This document shows, piece after piece, positions 24,572-37,595 of a stretch of DNA of 64,000 bases. Position numbers and translations under genes: made by a program. The DNA lies in NCBI RefSeq assembly GCF_000524195.1, contig NW_020170401.1, positions 836,327 to 900,326 on the forward strand, written 5' to 3'. The notes beneath the pieces are model-generated. The model made no database searches and had not been told where the DNA came from. It was given only the letters and a program-made list of their open reading frames with translations. Numbering within the stretch: position 1 is the stretch's first letter; every line of letters starts with the position of its first letter. This DNA comes from Echinococcus granulosus. Its lineage: Eukaryota; Platyhelminthes; Cestoda; Cyclophyllidea; Taeniidae.

Positions 24572-26189
24572 ATGGCCTCTACCTCCTCTACACTGTATCG
24601 ATCCAGCCTATCCCTAGCTCACAGTCTCAATCACAGTCATGGTGACCTTGAGAAGGGGCACAAGGCGAGGGTCCTGCGGTCTGCTGACAGGGAGAAGCCA
24701 GCCCGTGGTATCTCCGTGAGCACTATCCCTCCCATGGACAGCGGAGCATGGAGAAAACTGACAAGGTTTCAACGCCGCTTCTACGAGTGGCTTGTATATG
24801 CGCACCACCTGCCCGTAGCTGGCGGAGAGGGTAATGAATATGGTAAGTTTGAGGCTTATAAAATCCACCCGGAAAATAAACTTAAACGTCTACAAAAGGC
24901 TATGTTCTTTACGCATTCACCCTTGTCCCAAAGATTGAAATTTTAAGCTCATCCTTTTAAGGCCTCAAAGTTGATAAAGGGGTTCGGAATATGTCCTTGA
25001 AAACTGGCCTTTTATGCGATTGGAGAAAGTGGCTTCAGGTAGTTTCCAATTGTAAGAATTGACGAATTACCTTCCTTAAATTAGTCATTTAGGTCGTAAG
25101 TAGAGCATTCTAGAGTATTTTCGCCAGAATTTAAATTTTATGGTAAAACCGAGTTTGCAACTGAATTGTAACAAGTTTCGGTGCTTCTCTCTGACACCTC
25201 TGCCTTCACACCCGTGAAACAGGCAGACTGGTTAAATGAGGGCATCTTTTGGTGGGTAGTGCTATAGGGTGGGTGAGAGGGATCTGCTTTAGTGTTATAA
25301 CCACTTTCAACTTCTGGCAAGACTGGGGGGCTGCATTGGTGGCAGCGGACGGGGAACCCAATCCTTTTACCATTTCTATTCCTGATCGTTGAATCTAAAC
25401 GTGATAGAAGAAGGGTATATGCTACTGATGGGCAAATCTGGGACCACTCCTATTGGAAGGATTGAAAATGACGTCTACCTTCGACAGCTACCCCAGTCTC
25501 GTGTTTTGCAGGAATGCTATTAACAACAGAGGCAACGCTAGCTGTGAGTCACCTGGAAAAGTTTTGTTTGAGGAGCTGTCTACGGTACCTGTACGAAGAA
25601 GCCAATGAAGTGAGCACACGATGCTTCATTCACCCTCCTAATAGCTGGATAGAAGTGAGACAGGTTGATATTGCCAGGCACCACTAGAGTGAGGGCCATG
25701 CGGCAAGGAGGAACTATTTTAAACAGTTGTGTACTCAGTCCTTCGATAGATGACTCTGTTTGTAGACTAGTGAAGGGTTATTTGAACTTGATAAATGTAA
25801 TTCGAGTTTGGCTTATATACCAACCAATTTTATCTTAAGCTTAAGTTTTAAAGAGACGTTCCTTTGAAATGAAATGGTTTCTGTGGTTCAAAAAGAAACT
25901 AATGATCATACCACTGGGCATCCTCCAACGATCTACTCACTATCCTTCTCCCACTTCTGAGACACTGCGAATGTGTGCAAGACTTCAGACGGAATCGTCC
26001 CCAGTGAATCGTTCAAGTACTGAAGACCGGAGGCTAATCAAGACACAAGACATAATAAATCATAACCCAAAACTAATCCGTGGGAAGACATTCACCTTTG
26101 GATCTGATGGAATGGGAGACATAACCTCACCTCGTCCTTATCCCCGTAATTCCCCGGAAGCAGCACTGGGCAATGACATGCAAAGTTGA
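24572..26189 (+). CDS. Hypothetical two-exon protein, about 204 residues
   Basis: Exon 1 (24572-24842) begins with an ATG in a strong context (AAGCCATGG), is markedly GC-richer than its flanks, and ends at a consensus donor (G|GTAAGT, phase 1). It is Ser/Arg-rich at first and ends with WRKLTRFQRRFYEWLVYAHH. A matching phase-1 acceptor (TCTTAAGCTTAAG) at 25845 opens a frame of 114 codons to TGA at 26187-26189, containing a short hydrophobic stretch (MKWFLWF...LMIIPLGI) and a Pro/Ser-rich tail. No family is recognised. The first exon is better supported than the join to the second. A truncated TRIM-like repeat lies in the intron. Confidence 0.45.
25282..25776 (+). mobile_element. TRIM-like element, truncated copy
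   Basis: Almost identical over about 490 bases to 18208-18700, covering the last part of the left LTR, the putative primer-binding site (here TTGGTGGCAGCGG) and the 5' two thirds of the interior. The rest of the interior and the right LTR are missing. The close match between the two interiors contrasts with the strong divergence between the two LTRs of the complete copy. Confidence 0.8.
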
Positions 26190-27840
26190 CACTGGGACTA
26201 TTAAAGTGAGGCAGAAATGGAAGTAATCCGGGCCGTTTTTTTGGTTCCTTAGCCAAGTCGTCTTATAACAATTGTTTGCAAGCCTGTATCTCTTTTGAGA
26301 AGGATTGCACCTTTAAAAGTGATCATTCAAGTGGTCAAAGAAACCTCGCATGGTTACTTATTTGTCACTGAGGCAAACTGTACTAACATAAATGCCTGTT
26401 CACTGTTAGCTGGGGAATGATAAAGGGTTTAAGTAATGCTTTAGCGACAATATGATTACTACTTTATTATTTAAGTAAAAGTTTTTTGCTCACGCAGATT
26501 CAAAGACTTGATTTCTTGCAATAAGTTTTAAGCCTACGCAAACCTAACTGTGCAGTAATTTAGTGCAGTTTATGTTAGATAGCAAAACTTTTCTAAGAGT
26601 TGAAAAATAAAGACTCAGGAAACTCCTATTTGTTAAATTATTTGTATTAAAAATGGTTAACACATCAACGCTGAAGAACTAATTATGGAATGCAAATTTG
26701 GCCTTGCGACATTCAAAAACGTGCACCTGAGGTACCTACGATTTTTTGCAAAAGCTTTGTACACTCAGTGTTTTCCTTAAAACCATGGTTGCGCCACCGA
26801 TAAATCAAAGATGACTAACCAAACTTACTTTAAAACTGCCCAAGGGTAGGATCACAGAGTTCCCCTTCAGTCATTTTTCCTACAAAGACCTAGCAAGGTA
26901 TTTTTCTTGTTATATTCCTTTTCAAAAGGCAGGAATAGTAAAATCCCATAAAATTTGTATCCTGAACGAAGGTTGGTAAACTTTTTTGCACACAACTGAC
27001 CGCTTATAGCACTCACACACACCCAGAGTCCATAAAAATCTGTACATGAAGTACAAAATCCTACACAAATTCCTACCATGTTTCACGGAAAAAAACGGAA
27101 ACAATGTGAATGAGCTTAAATTTCGCAGAAAGTGGGTAAATTTAGTGGTCCTTGAAGCTTATCTTAATTTTTTGCTATTATATGGTTTGTGTGTCTCAAC
27201 TACTTGATTACCTTGCACCACAGTTTCCTCCTCCAGGCTAATGTAGGCAACGACGAATCTTTTTTCATCAACGTCCACGTTAAGCAACACTGCAGGGTCC
27301 TTGCACCTTAATCTCAAGTTATTTTACAGAATGGTGGCAAAAAATTCTTCCTTATTAGGAACAAAACACCTTTCAGATTGCACTTCATCGGTCCTTGAAT
27401 AATTCCCTGTTAGATTCAAACACTTAAAGCCATTTCTGAGTGATACATTCTGGTAACGCTCCTTCATCCATTGTAGCCTATATCAAGAAACCCTATGAAC
27501 TTGATCGGTCACCTGTCAAACATTTTCTTGTTCCGCTGTAAAAGCTACTATCATAGCAAAAGACTTGGCTAACTCCTTTCCTCCCAAAATCACTGCTTAA
27601 ATATCTTGTAAATTCAGACATTTAAGGAAAGGCGGTACCTCCAGTCACTCGTAGGTAGAAATAAGCACACCAATCAACGGGGGCGTTGTCATTGGTTGCC
27701 GTCTGTCGACCAATCACGCTCACGCAGCTGCTACCTCGTCACTCCATTGCCAGGATGATAAAGATGACGCCGGAAATTGCAACGGAGGCAGCTGAGAGCT
27801 CGCCTCACGCACACGGTAGCGTGTGTACGCAAGAGGTAGC
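26190..27840. other. Intergenic, 5' flank of the SLC3 gene
   Basis: AT-rich, no supported exon. AATAAA at 26606-26611 could serve the preceding hypothetical gene. GC content rises over the last 180 bases before the SLC3 start codon, as expected of a 5' untranslated region or promoter. Confidence 0.4.
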
Positions 27841-30800
27841 ATGCAGCCAGGTTATCGCAATTACAACCGCTTTTCAGAGAATCTCCGCAATCAGCCACCT
27901 TCACTTCCACCCGTCTACAACGGCTACCGGCTTGGCGAGGAGGTGGAGTCGGGAACTAATGCTTATGACGAGGAGGAGTTGGATGGACAAGGACAGGCTT
28001 TCATCAGTTCCTCCTTCGAAGAGGGTCTAGAGAAGAATGTCTATTCCCCATATGTTAGTGGAATGGATGTGCGCTTGGCTCAATTTGTCAGTCAGCACAA
28101 CGTCAACATGGGCGATGGAGCTGTCATCTATCCGGTTTCAGGGGTAGAGGATGCGGACAGTAGGAAGAAAAAGTATGTTAAGTTGTTTTGTGTACATTTA
28201 AAAGAACACTGCACCAAAAAGATGTTTCATCTCCTAGTCTCCATAGCTTTTTGGCTATCACCTTGTCAACATGACATTCCCGTTTATGTTGATGGCATGA
28301 GAAAACGAAGGTAGTTTTATTAGTGACTGACGGGGGAGCTGGAAGGCTAGTCACTTAAAATGGCATGCTCATTGTCTCATGCTGCCGGTGTGGAGATGGA
28401 ATTGTGCACAGCCTGAAGGGCAGCTAGCAAACAGGGCAGCAGCATCACTAAATCGTGTCAACTGAGTTTAACACAAAAACCCAGTAGGATTTGGACGCTT
28501 TCGCCCTTTGAAAGGCGGGATTTTTATGTTTTCGAAAAGCATAACTTTGTCGGAGCAATAAAGCACCCATTGGTTCTGGTGTTCGGTTTTCCGACATCAG
28601 TGAAAGTGATAAAACTGCCGAGGTTCGGTTCCGGTACATTTCAATGCCAATGGATATCATGAAGATATATCTATTCTCCATGATATAATGGACAAGTTAT
28701 TACATCTATGAAGGACGGAAAAGGGTACAAAGAAGGCAGAAATTGGTATTATTTCCTGACAAATGAACCTTGAATTCGTGATGCCTTTATTTCACAAGTG
28801 GCGCAAACAAATTCAAATGACATTGAGTTGGTCAATTAAACAATAAACTTTTGAGGCAATAACATCCTTTCATTTTTTAATTTTTAAAAAAGCAAAATTC
28901 ATATTGTCTTGTAGAATTTTTAGCCAGGTCAAACCCTAACTCAATGCAATTTTCTATGTAGCTTTAAGATAGCTTGTAAATTTAGGCTTAAAAATATTTT
29001 GCGCCATTATTAGACGTTTATTTAAAGAAAATTCGTCGTCTATTAAAAGGGTACCGCAAGTCATGCCTCATTCGATGATAAGGGGTTCTAATCACTGACA
29101 CTGTTTTTCACTTCTTTCACGGGTGTCGCATAAACACACCGTCGGTACAATATTATTAGCTAAGCAACTAAAATCTGATGCAAAGTGGCCTAAACGAATT
29201 AGAACCTGTCTTATCAGTTGTTTTCTATAGCAATCCTCTCACCACACAGCCCACACCTAGGAGGAACCCACTACTCCATCCCAAGGCGACGGTTCTTACC
29301 TTGTGTATGCGGGTGTAGTGCACACATGAGATGATGATAGTCCTCCAAGTGATGATCAGCGCCTCTTCTGTGGACGAGGCCTAGACAATTGGAAGCGAAA
29401 TGGACAGCAGAGGAATGAAAGTGAACTAGATAAGGAAGAGACTGATGTTAGGTTTTTTTGGCCTCTGCAGGTAGGACTCTCTAGTCTGTGTCTCGTTAAG
29501 AAAGGGTTTTGCATTTCACGCCACTGATTCAAATAAATTGTAGTGCTTTCATTGTAGAAACATCGCATGAAGTTATTTATTACCTTGTAATAGAACTCGT
29601 TTTTGCCTCGAGATAATTACTTGTTGCCATAACTACGACGTTTGTTCGTTTATGGACGACAACTATGCTATACAATGAGCTCATTTAAAACCTCATAAAT
29701 AGATTAGAGCACGCTTAAGTTTTATGCCACACGTTGATTCCCCTCTAAGATGGTTCTTCATTAATACTTACGTCGTTGACATTTGTGACACAAATTTTAA
29801 CCTAAAAACATTATTTTAAATTAACGAAGTTGTTTGTATCTCCGTCCAACTGTTTTATTGACTGCGGAATCAATCTGACGAATCAAATTACTAAGACCTT
29901 ACTATTTCCCTCTGATGAAAAAGACCTTGCATTTATTTTATTATTTAATACCCAGTCAATCTGGGTCCGGCAGAATTTCGTTTGCTGGGTTGGCACAAAC
30001 CAATAAAGAGGGCGTGTCACATATATGTGACGCTGGTGGAAAATCTGTTAAAGTAATTATGTGGCCTCTCGCGGTGAAAAACACTTATTCGCTTAGAAAG
30101 TGGATTAATTTTTTTTTTGAGATTGTTGACTATAAGCCTTCTAGGCGCCCTAAAGACAGCCAAACTAGCTAGACCGACCTTTTGCAGAAAAAGTGGAAAG
30201 CCTGACCTAAAGTTATTCCCAAAATATTCTTAGTACCAAGTTATATAACAAAGAAAGAGCATGTTTCTAAGCTCTTTTGACTAGTTTTGCCTTCCTAATG
30301 ACCTTATCTGCTGTTCTGTGTTATGTGGGATGCGAGTAGTTCCTGAAAAGACTAGGATCCACACAAAAGTGCACATTTTGACAAAAAATTTATTTACTTA
30401 TTTATTAACTCACCTTTTCTTTACATTATGGGAAATTTAAAGCCAAGTTCTACGAACACAACGTAGTTAAATGTCACAAAATATCCTTCAACTAAAGGTT
30501 TAAATGCTTCACTCGGAACGGAGCACAAAATTCAAACATTTGTGGTATTCAGCCAGGATTTGTTGAATGTTTCCCTCACAGATTTGTTGCAATCAGTAGC
30601 AAAAATTTTTTGGACCTCCTGTAATGGATGTTGAATTAACTTGTACATTGTCAGAGGCGAATTGGAAAGTTAATCACCGTACCCCACAAAGTGCATATTC
30701 TACTTACAAATAATTGCAATTATCCAACTACTAATTTCGTGTTCAATTTCTTTGCCAAACATAATCTGGTGCACTTGTTTATCGCACTTGTTTGACGCTA

Positions 30801-33365
30801 TCACCAAACGTTTCCTCAGAAGAATTAAATGACTTTTCATTTCGATAATATCATATTGTAACTACTACATTTTGTTAAGTAGTATGGTATAGGAACAAAA
30901 GGCCAAAATTAGAAACTTCTGGAGCCTGACTTGATTGGTTGATTTAATCGTAAGATGAGATACCATTTGACTAAGCAAAATCTAACCATCCCCTTCTTTT
31001 AACCAAGGGCATTCAATCCTCCATGCGGATGCACTCGACAGCAGTTCAGCTGGGCAGTGGGTGGGATCACAGTGGCAGTTGTGGTGGTGATCGCGGTGGC
31101 GGTCAGTTTGGGTGTGATCTTCAACCGAGTCGAACCCCTCCAATTCCCCGAAGCTGAGCCCTGGTGGACCCACGGCCTTGTTTACCAAATCCACGTGCCC
31201 ACCTTTGCCAACGATGCTGGCGGAGCGCTGGGTCGTTTCAAGGATGTCACCTCTCGAATGGTCTACCTAGCTGACAAGGTTGGGTCGGCTTGATAGTTCG
31301 ATTTGTGACTAGTCGCATCGAGTACACGCATCGACGTCTATATCATATACATCGAATTGTATTTTTACTGTCATCAATGAAAAGCCAACCACTCTTCTGT
31401 TGGCTTGTGTTACAGATCTACGCGACAGCAGCAATATTGACAGGAGTCCTGGATGCGGATAAAAATGGGGTGCGGAACTGGAAGACAATCAATCAGGACA
31501 TTAACAGTGAGGGTGACTCGGTGGACGCATTATTGGCAGAAATGGACACTAGGGCAAGAGGGAATGAGATTGAGTTGATGCTGGGGATGCCGCTGTATGC
31601 CACAAGTGATAGACATCCCTGGTTCGCGCAGAGTATCCAAATGAACCCGCAGAGATTTGCCAACTTTTACTTGTGGAGAAAAGAGCAGGTAAATGATGGA
31701 AATAAAGTGAACCTTGGATTCCGTATTTGTGCTTATCAAACCCTTCAGACCAGATCCATCCATCCTGCATCCATCCATCCATTTATTCATCCTTCTATCC
31801 ATCCATGCTCTCAGGCATTAATTCATTACATTCTAATTTCTTCATCTGGATGAACATCGAACGGGTGTTATCGTTTGCATCCCACTACAATTTTCAGCCC
31901 GTTAACTCAATTGAAGCACGCTACTATGCCTTCAACAATGTGAGAAAGGAGTACTACCGTCATGTCCATGGAAATCCATCATCACCGCTACTCAACCTCT
32001 CCGATCCCGAAGTAAAAATTATATTTCTTCCACCCTTAACAAACCCATGTATTTAGGGGTTCAAAACTACTGATTTAATATTAGTAGTTAGGTTAACAAC
32101 CTTTAGAATAAAAAAAAGTTTTCGTTTAATATTCCTTTAATTCTTGCACATAAAGGTTCAAACAGAAATGAAGTCTGTGATTGCCTTCTGGAAAGAGGAG
32201 CTCGGGATTAGTGGAGTTTTCATTACCAACTCCACCAACATTTTAAATGAAATGGCAGCTCCACTCACCTCCATTTTGACCTCAGGTCTTGACAGTGAGT
32301 GAAACGATTTTAAAAAGGATGCTAAACTGCGGGAAAAAACTTAATTTTAATTGTAAACTTTAGAAAACACAGACGCCTTTACCTGGTTTGCCGACAATCC
32401 TACCGCCGACAAGCTGCTCACAGGCAAACCTCCCTGCTACTATGAACTGATTAGTAACGAACGCATTACCACCCGCACGGAGGATATAAATGCCCAGCTC
32501 TATTCTAGTGGGTATTATTAAGTAAAATCGACGCACCTTTTAAAGTTGAATTGCGTTTGCCTTCAAAGCATGAAGAAAAATTATTCCTAGGTGAAAAATA
32601 CGGCTTTCGAGATTAAAGTTTTGCTTAACATCTGAGTTAATTTACTCTACGATCTTTAAGAAAATAAACGGCCTCAATGTTTCACTTTCAGTTCTCCCCG
32701 AAATCAAGCAGAGATCATGTTCACCAGTTTGGCGTCTCACACAACGTTCTGCTGATTTCACTGATTACTTTTCACTGCAAAAATTCGCCGCGTTTCTGCC
32801 AGGTCTCAGTGTGATGAGGGCAGGAGAGGAAGTTCAACTCGTGAGTTATGCGTGGAAATAAAAATACATTCCATTTACATCCATTTTTGGCAATAACAAC
32901 TGCAAATAATATCAGATGACCGGATCAACGGAACTCATCCAATGGGATTCGACTAATCCAGCGGACTTCAAGACCTACTGGCCAATAAACGTACTGCCCG
33001 ATGAGACAGCGAAACAGCGATTGGGGAGTTGGGAGCGATATGGCGAGAAGACAGTGGGAGGGGCAGGAACGATATTTAACACCGGTTGGGGAAACAGTGA
33101 CGTTCGAGTTATGTCGATACCACGCACGGAGAACCTCTTTGTGGTGCAACGGGTCTATGTGCCCAACGAAGCACATTTTGCCACCTTTTTTGTTAGCTTT
33201 CAAGCATTGAATGCATTCACCAATCTGGCAGAGGTTGTGGCCACCTCAGATGGCAGTTCGATTGTCAACCTTGTCTACGAGGGGAGAGGTCTATTCGTGG
33301 GAAAACAGCTGCAGCTCAAGTGGGTGTATCTGGTCAATAATGATGTTTTTATTACATTATCTTGA
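27841..33365 (+). CDS. SLC3A2: SLC3 family heavy chain of heteromeric amino-acid transporter (4F2hc/rBAT-like)
   Basis: Type II membrane glycoprotein that escorts a light-chain amino-acid transporter to the surface. Exons: 27841-28172, 31050-31278, 31416-31688, 31898-32011, 32156-32294, 32364-32507, 32692-32840, 32916-33365; all phases agree and give about 609 residues. The start is the first ATG (MQPGYRNYN). A cytoplasmic tail of about 110 residues ends KKK. One membrane segment follows (WAVGG...VVVVIAVAVSLGVIF), then the (alpha/beta)8 ectodomain opening PWWTHGLVYQIHVPTF, equivalent to the family's WW...G..Y.I motif; a later FLPGLSVMRAGEE matches LPG.P...GEE. Glycosidase catalytic residues are not apparent, as is normal for SLC3. 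There is no cysteine between the membrane segment and WW, where 4F2hc bonds its light chain. The last exon may read through a GTGGGT donor at about 33320, so the extreme C-terminus is uncertain. Confidence 0.85.
28173..31049. other. First SLC3 intron, no supported gene
   Basis: 2.9 kb AT-rich intron separating the exon for the cytoplasmic tail from the membrane-segment exon. It begins AA|GTATGT and ends TTCAG|C. No exon-like or repeat structure was recognised. Confidence 0.6.
31748..31812 (+). repeat. Short CATC tetranucleotide repeat in an SLC3 intron
   Basis: Imperfect (CATC)n tract between the third and fourth SLC3 exons. It has the same motif as the large array near 60 kb. Confidence 0.7.
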
Positions 33366-35401
33366 AAACTGATATTGTGAAATATTAATGTAAATATTAA
33401 CTCATTTGTAATATAAATGATTGTTTCCTTGCAATTGACTTAAAAATTTCAGGCACATATGGTTTATGGGGATGTTATGTGGCATTCCCGAAAGGATAAA
33501 TCGCAAATTTTTTAAATAGCAAGAATCGTTAATGTTATGTGGTGTTTATTATAGCTCTCACAAAAAGAATCACTATTCATTATTTTGCGTGACTAAATAA
33601 AGTAGATAATATCGGTACGCGTCTTGTTCATGCATTTGAAAAGTCTGAAATATAATAATACAGTATTTGAATGTAACACTATCGAAGTGGCTTAATTGTT
33701 TACAGGATATGAGGCAAGCAAACTCTTCAAATTGGGTGGCCATAACAGTTAAAAACCACCCAAAGTTACAAGTTTTATTAAAATAGATGCCCCAGAAAGT
33801 AGCAAATATTGTCTTTTCTAAGCACCACTTGCCTCTCACTGGCCAATATTTGGCATAAACTGAGATGCGGTCTAAAAAATACCTCTGCACAGATCATTCC
33901 TAAACAAACACTCATATAGGCTTACAGCCTTTCCTTAAGTATAAGAAGGTGAGTAGATGGGCTGTAGTAAAGAAGTAAGAAACTAGCTACTATAATTTTT
34001 GTAAAATGCAGTAAAGTTTAGGTGCATGTCTTGAATAATTCACATTTGATTAATCAGCAAATATGCGGTCAACACAAGTGCTTAAAAAATTTTCGGTTAA
34101 AAAGCCAGAATTTAAAGCCCAAAATGTTGCTAAGAGGCCTAAAATAGTGAAACTGTCAATATTTGGCACGTCAAGTGCTACCTTTTAAGCCATCTGTTAC
34201 TGCAACTACCACTTTGCGTCCCGACGATAGTTTTAATTGACTAACTCCGATGCGCTCCCATTAAATCTGCAGAACCTTAATCTCCTCCGCCTTGGTTAGT
34301 TCCACTTGATGCTTCTTTGCATGCTTGTACTTTGGGTGCGCAACAGAACTTTTTGACCTTTCTCCGAACCAAGTTACATTGTTCTAGCCTTGTTTGCATG
34401 TGCCACTACTGTTTGGTATCGGCAGTCTTTAGTCATTTACTACCGGATTGCATATACCTCGTATACGCCTATTGGCATTGTTATATTGTAAATTAGACAT
34501 AATTTAGTGGTTTTTCAGTGTTTTATGACGTTGCCTAGGCTTTTACTTCACTGCTGTGTAATAAAGTGGGGGTCATTTTCCACTTTTTGCTTTAAATAGG
34601 TTACCAGTTTTTGCTTCTATAGTTTTTCGCTTTATAGTTCATTTATTCCGAGTTTTAGATCATGCTTGATTTTATATGTCATAGAATAAGTATATGTGGT
34701 TTAATTCCAACAGGTATATCTAGTTGTCAAATGCGTTAGTGTGGAGGTTCTGTTTTTCCCGTTCTTATCTACTTTTGGGAAACTTGCTAGTTCTTTGGCG
34801 CAATATCCATTAGTTGATCAATTCTTAGGTACCGTAATTGAGCTAAAAACAAATTTGGTTTCTGTTAATAACTTTTCTGGGGATATCGTGGATATAATAG
34901 ATATTTCTGTGCTAATTCAGTCGCCTCTGTATCTCTGTTGTGCACATCCGGCTGCATATCTTTACATATCCTATCAGTATTTTACTTTTTATTCCGTTAA
35001 GTTTAATTTTCTGAGCATCTTCTGAAGGTAGAGTTTGAAGAATCTCGTTATTTCTTTATCTCTGTCTTCATGCACCTGATAGTGCACTATCCTAAAACCT
35101 GAATACTGCTATACAGACGTTTTTGCTTCGTAACTTTTACTAGTTGTTGCATATTTGTTGGTTCTAATTAATTTCAACACGTGGAAGTGCTTATTGTTGT
35201 ACCTTTAATTGTATGGGTCTCAAAAAACTTCTCTAATTCAATTTCTAGCTTACTTTGTGCAACGTTTTCAACTCTCCTGCGCAATAGATAGTGCATTACT
35301 GTACGTGGCGCTTAGATTGTTATTGCGCTAAATGGAATTTCTCTCTTCAAGGGGAAACCAAAAACCTGCAGCCTCCGTTCTAAGTATCTAGACCTCATTC
35401 C
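33366..35401. other. Intergenic, 5' flank of the Ala/Tyr-rich gene
   Basis: No supported exon. AT-rich throughout, with T-rich tracts in the second half. Confidence 0.4.
33596..33601 (+). terminator. Possible SLC3 poly(A) signal (AATAAA)
   Basis: AATAAA about 230 bases after the SLC3 stop codon. Confidence 0.4.
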
Positions 35402-37595
35402 ATGCAGCCCATAGCACATTATGGTGCCTACACCGCGAGGGGCTACGAAGCCTCCGGGACGAGACCCATCACCTCTTCGTCCGCGATGCCATCAGGCGGC
35501 TACCAGCAGGCTACAAATAATACTTACGATGCCACAAAACTTCTGATTGGCGCTGTTGCTGCTGCAGCTGCCGCTGGCTACTCAAGTGTTCCTGTAAGTG
35601 TACTCAGAGAGAAAACCAGAGTGGAACAATGATTTTGGCTCATTGGCTCTATTTTCAACATAGTTGTGCGATATTGGTAAAAATGTTCTGCTTGTTAAAA
35701 GCTTTAAAAGCTTGAAGCTTATCGATGGGGCCATAATTTCGAAGGCACCTTGCTGCTATTAGAACTGTTTGGTTAATATTAATTATATGTAACTATTAAA
35801 TGGACGGAAAAATAGAATGCTTTGGTGACGACTTTCGATTTCCTCTACAATTCTAATAAAAACCATAGTGACAAACGATCTCGAATGTAGGAAGTTAATT
35901 TATTAACTGATCCACAATTCCAATTTTACAATAGGAGTTTACCCATGGGGTCTGATTTCATCATCTTTGTCGGTCGATTAACACACTTAAATAATATCAG
36001 AAACGAGAAGCTCATAAGAGAAAGTTTCTACAGTCTAGCTTGTCCACCCTGCCTCAGGGAAGTTCAGAAGTGTCAGCACTATGCTAGTTAGAAGTGTGCT
36101 AACATTTTATACCAGCCCACTTCGAGCCTAATATGATTCCGTTAAGTTGGAATCTGTCGGAAGCTTGGTGATGACCCAATCTATTGTAATCAAGTTTGTC
36201 GCTTATCAAAACGATTTCTCTCACACTTTAATACCACAAATGTGATTAAAATGCATAAAAAAGTCATCTGGTGAATCTAGTCTTGGCAACCAGATGTGTT
36301 GAGATCAAAAGGTTAGAGTATTTTTTGTACTTTCGACGCCGGATTAAGTTGTTACACTCACTGAGCGCGCTTCATGATAGCCTTGTCCACTCCCCGGGTC
36401 AAATTTACCATGGCATCATGCTACCAGCTTGAAGCCTGAATCGCAGACCCGCATTTCTAAATCTGCACCGTTGAAGTGGAACTCGCTTCGCTGTATTTGG
36501 TTGTAAACCTTGTCGCCGTTGCACACGTCTTCCCACAATTGTGGGTTCGTGCGTTATATCTCGATTTCGCCACCGTTCTTCGATACCGCATTACTAATGC
36601 AACTAAAATTTTACGAGAAATGGGAAGACTATCCATTTGCAATCCACTTTGTCAGTTCACCAATCTGAGTGCTTACAATATGATCAAAAAACTGCGGAGA
36701 ATTTCTTTTTTATTATCTATTCTACTTTATTCCATTGCCTAGAATCCCCTTAGTATCACAAACATGATCGGCGCCGGTACCACTGATGCAGCGGCCTATG
36801 CAAGTCGCTATCATGCAGTCTGTCAAGCTGCTTACCAACACCAGTACTACGACTACCAGCAGCATTACGGCAACAGTGTCAATCTCCAACGCCACACTTC
36901 CGCATTTCAGGCACCTTTCGGCTACGGTCTGCCACAACAACCACAATATCCCTCCACATCTGCTAGCATCGCAAAACCTGCCCCTTCAACACCCCAGGTA
37001 CTGATGCAGTTAGTCTTCGATGCTTTACCTACTAAGTATTTGTGAGCGCACATAGTTTTATGAACTTTTATTTGTAGACTTCCAAAACCACAGCAACAAC
37101 AAGTAGAAAGACTAGAAAACGACCGCCGTCTAGCGCTTCAACGAAATTGGCTGCGACTGATGCAAAGAAGCGTGAGGACTTCGATAAGCTTGTTCGTGCT
37201 AGGACAGACAAGCTGCTTTCTGATGGACCTCTATTTGTTGTGAGCAGCTGGTTTGAAATCACACTTATCCTTGCCCCACCTTGGCTATGTTTCTGGCTAA
37301 AATTATTACCCCTCCGTTTAATTTCTAGCCGCTCTCAGTGAACGAGGCTGTGGGAAATGCCTCTTCGACATCGTCTTGCAATTCTCTCGCCAATAGTGCT
37401 GAAGGTGCTTCAGCAGCCGCCGTGATTGCCGCTAGCAACTCACGACTCCTTCGAACTGTGCTTGATGAGAAAGTTCGCAAACTCATGACATCTCCATCCG
37501 TGCGTGGAGTGCTCCGATCGAGGCAGGCGATGGTGGGAGCGCGAAAGCGAAACAGTGAACTCTTCGCTGTGCAACAGCACCCTGCACGCAGCTAG
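35402..37595 (+). CDS. Ala/Tyr/Ser-rich protein of unknown function, 291 residues
   Basis: Four exons (35402-35593, 36743-36997, 37078-37239, 37329-37595), all joined in phase 0 with consensus splice sites, run from an ATG to a TAG. The N-terminal half is low in complexity: Gly/Tyr/Ala-rich (KLLIGAVAAAAAAGYSS) and then Tyr/Gln/His-rich (YQHQYYDYQQHYG). A basic stretch that could be a nuclear localisation signal follows (SRKTRKRPPSS), then a charged helical part (DAKKREDFDKLVRARTDKLL). The C-terminal region is Ser/Ala-rich and ends in a basic helix (LLRTVLDEKVRKLM... VLRSRQAMVGARKR). This composition is common in RNA-binding or transcriptional co-regulator proteins, but no defined domain is visible and I do not recognise the family. 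Confidence 0.72.
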
